From: Amycolatopsis sp. CA-126428
GTDB lineage: Bacteria; Actinomycetota; Actinomycetes; Mycobacteriales; Pseudonocardiaceae
Assembly: GCF_002904335.1 (NCBI RefSeq)
Contig: NZ_PPHF01000174.1
Location: forward strand, 1 to 40,654
DNA: 40,654 nt
Direction of reading: 5' to 3'
How positions within the stretch are numbered: the stretch's first letter is position 1; each line of letters starts with the position of its first letter. The notes below the pieces were generated by a model that was not told the origin of the DNA, searched no databases, and saw nothing but the letters and a program-made list of their open reading frames with translations. A program made the translations under genes and the position numbers. Positions 40,639-40,654 of this stretch are shown here, one piece after another.

Positions 40639-40654
40639 AAGGATGTCACCGTGC
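40639..40654 (+). other. Ribosome site and start of a gene cut by the window end
   Basis: AAGGA (40639-40643) lies 7 bases before GTG 40651, after which the window ends with one more base. The product cannot be seen. A MerR-family regulator controlling itself would fit the dyad. Confidence 0.4.

Noticed and set aside
1..40654. CRISPR array, tRNA or rRNA genes
   Set aside because: I saw no regularly spaced direct repeats, cloverleaf-like segments or conserved rRNA stretches.

Overview
The window is high-GC DNA with GTG/ATG starts, purine-rich ribosome sites and gene families typical of a filamentous actinomycete. A Pseudonocardiales-like host (for example an Amycolatopsis relative) is my inference. 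No rRNA, tRNA or CRISPR was seen.

Layout. (1) 1-8016: a secreted carbohydrate/lipid-degradation island. It holds the C-terminus of a GSDH-type sugar dehydrogenase, then three exported hydrolases that each end in a ricin-B-like lectin module: an SGNH esterase, a GH76 endo-mannanase-like enzyme and a GH59 galactocerebrosidase-like enzyme. An EamA permease lies between them. (2) 8017-15570: small-molecule enzymes and regulators (two DJ-1/PfpI proteins, a QorB-like NmrA reductase, a TetR/ester-cyclase pair with two operator-like palindromes) mixed with decayed genes (phoU, a kdpD-like DUF4118 kinase, an SDR, an FAD monooxygenase, a sarcosine-oxidase-like gene). (3) 15574-21241: a leftward run of SDR, Hsp31-like, aldehyde dehydrogenase and fumarase/aspartase-superfamily lyase genes, with an MmyB-like XRE regulator divergent from it. 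(4) 21242-24094: a breakpoint zone of truncated genes around a dead IS701-family element. (5) 23687-30972: a class I lanthipeptide cluster of the FxLD type, read leftward as PCMT-like methyltransferase, 59-aa precursor, LanB, LanC, a second SpaB_C-domain protein and a DnaQ-like exonuclease cut off by the IS. (6) 31068-40654: small zinc-finger-like and unknown proteins, a TPR-containing HTH regulator, a nucleotide-sugar-epimerase-like protein, a translationally coupled HTH/Methyltransf_19 unit, a secreted S1 protease flanked by a second divergent Methyltransf_19-like gene, and a MerR-like promoter at the right edge.

How the main cluster should work. LanB glutamylates and eliminates Ser/Thr of the precursor, the extra SpaB_C protein may assist elimination, LanC closes (methyl)lanthionine rings on the four cysteines, and the methyltransferase probably converts an Asp in the core to isoaspartate through a succinimide. 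No dedicated transporter or leader peptidase is visible next to the cluster. A hairpin between the precursor and lanB probably sets transcript ratios.

Single-base frameshifts recur across several remnants. Most are probably genuine decay, but base-call errors cannot be excluded from the sequence alone.
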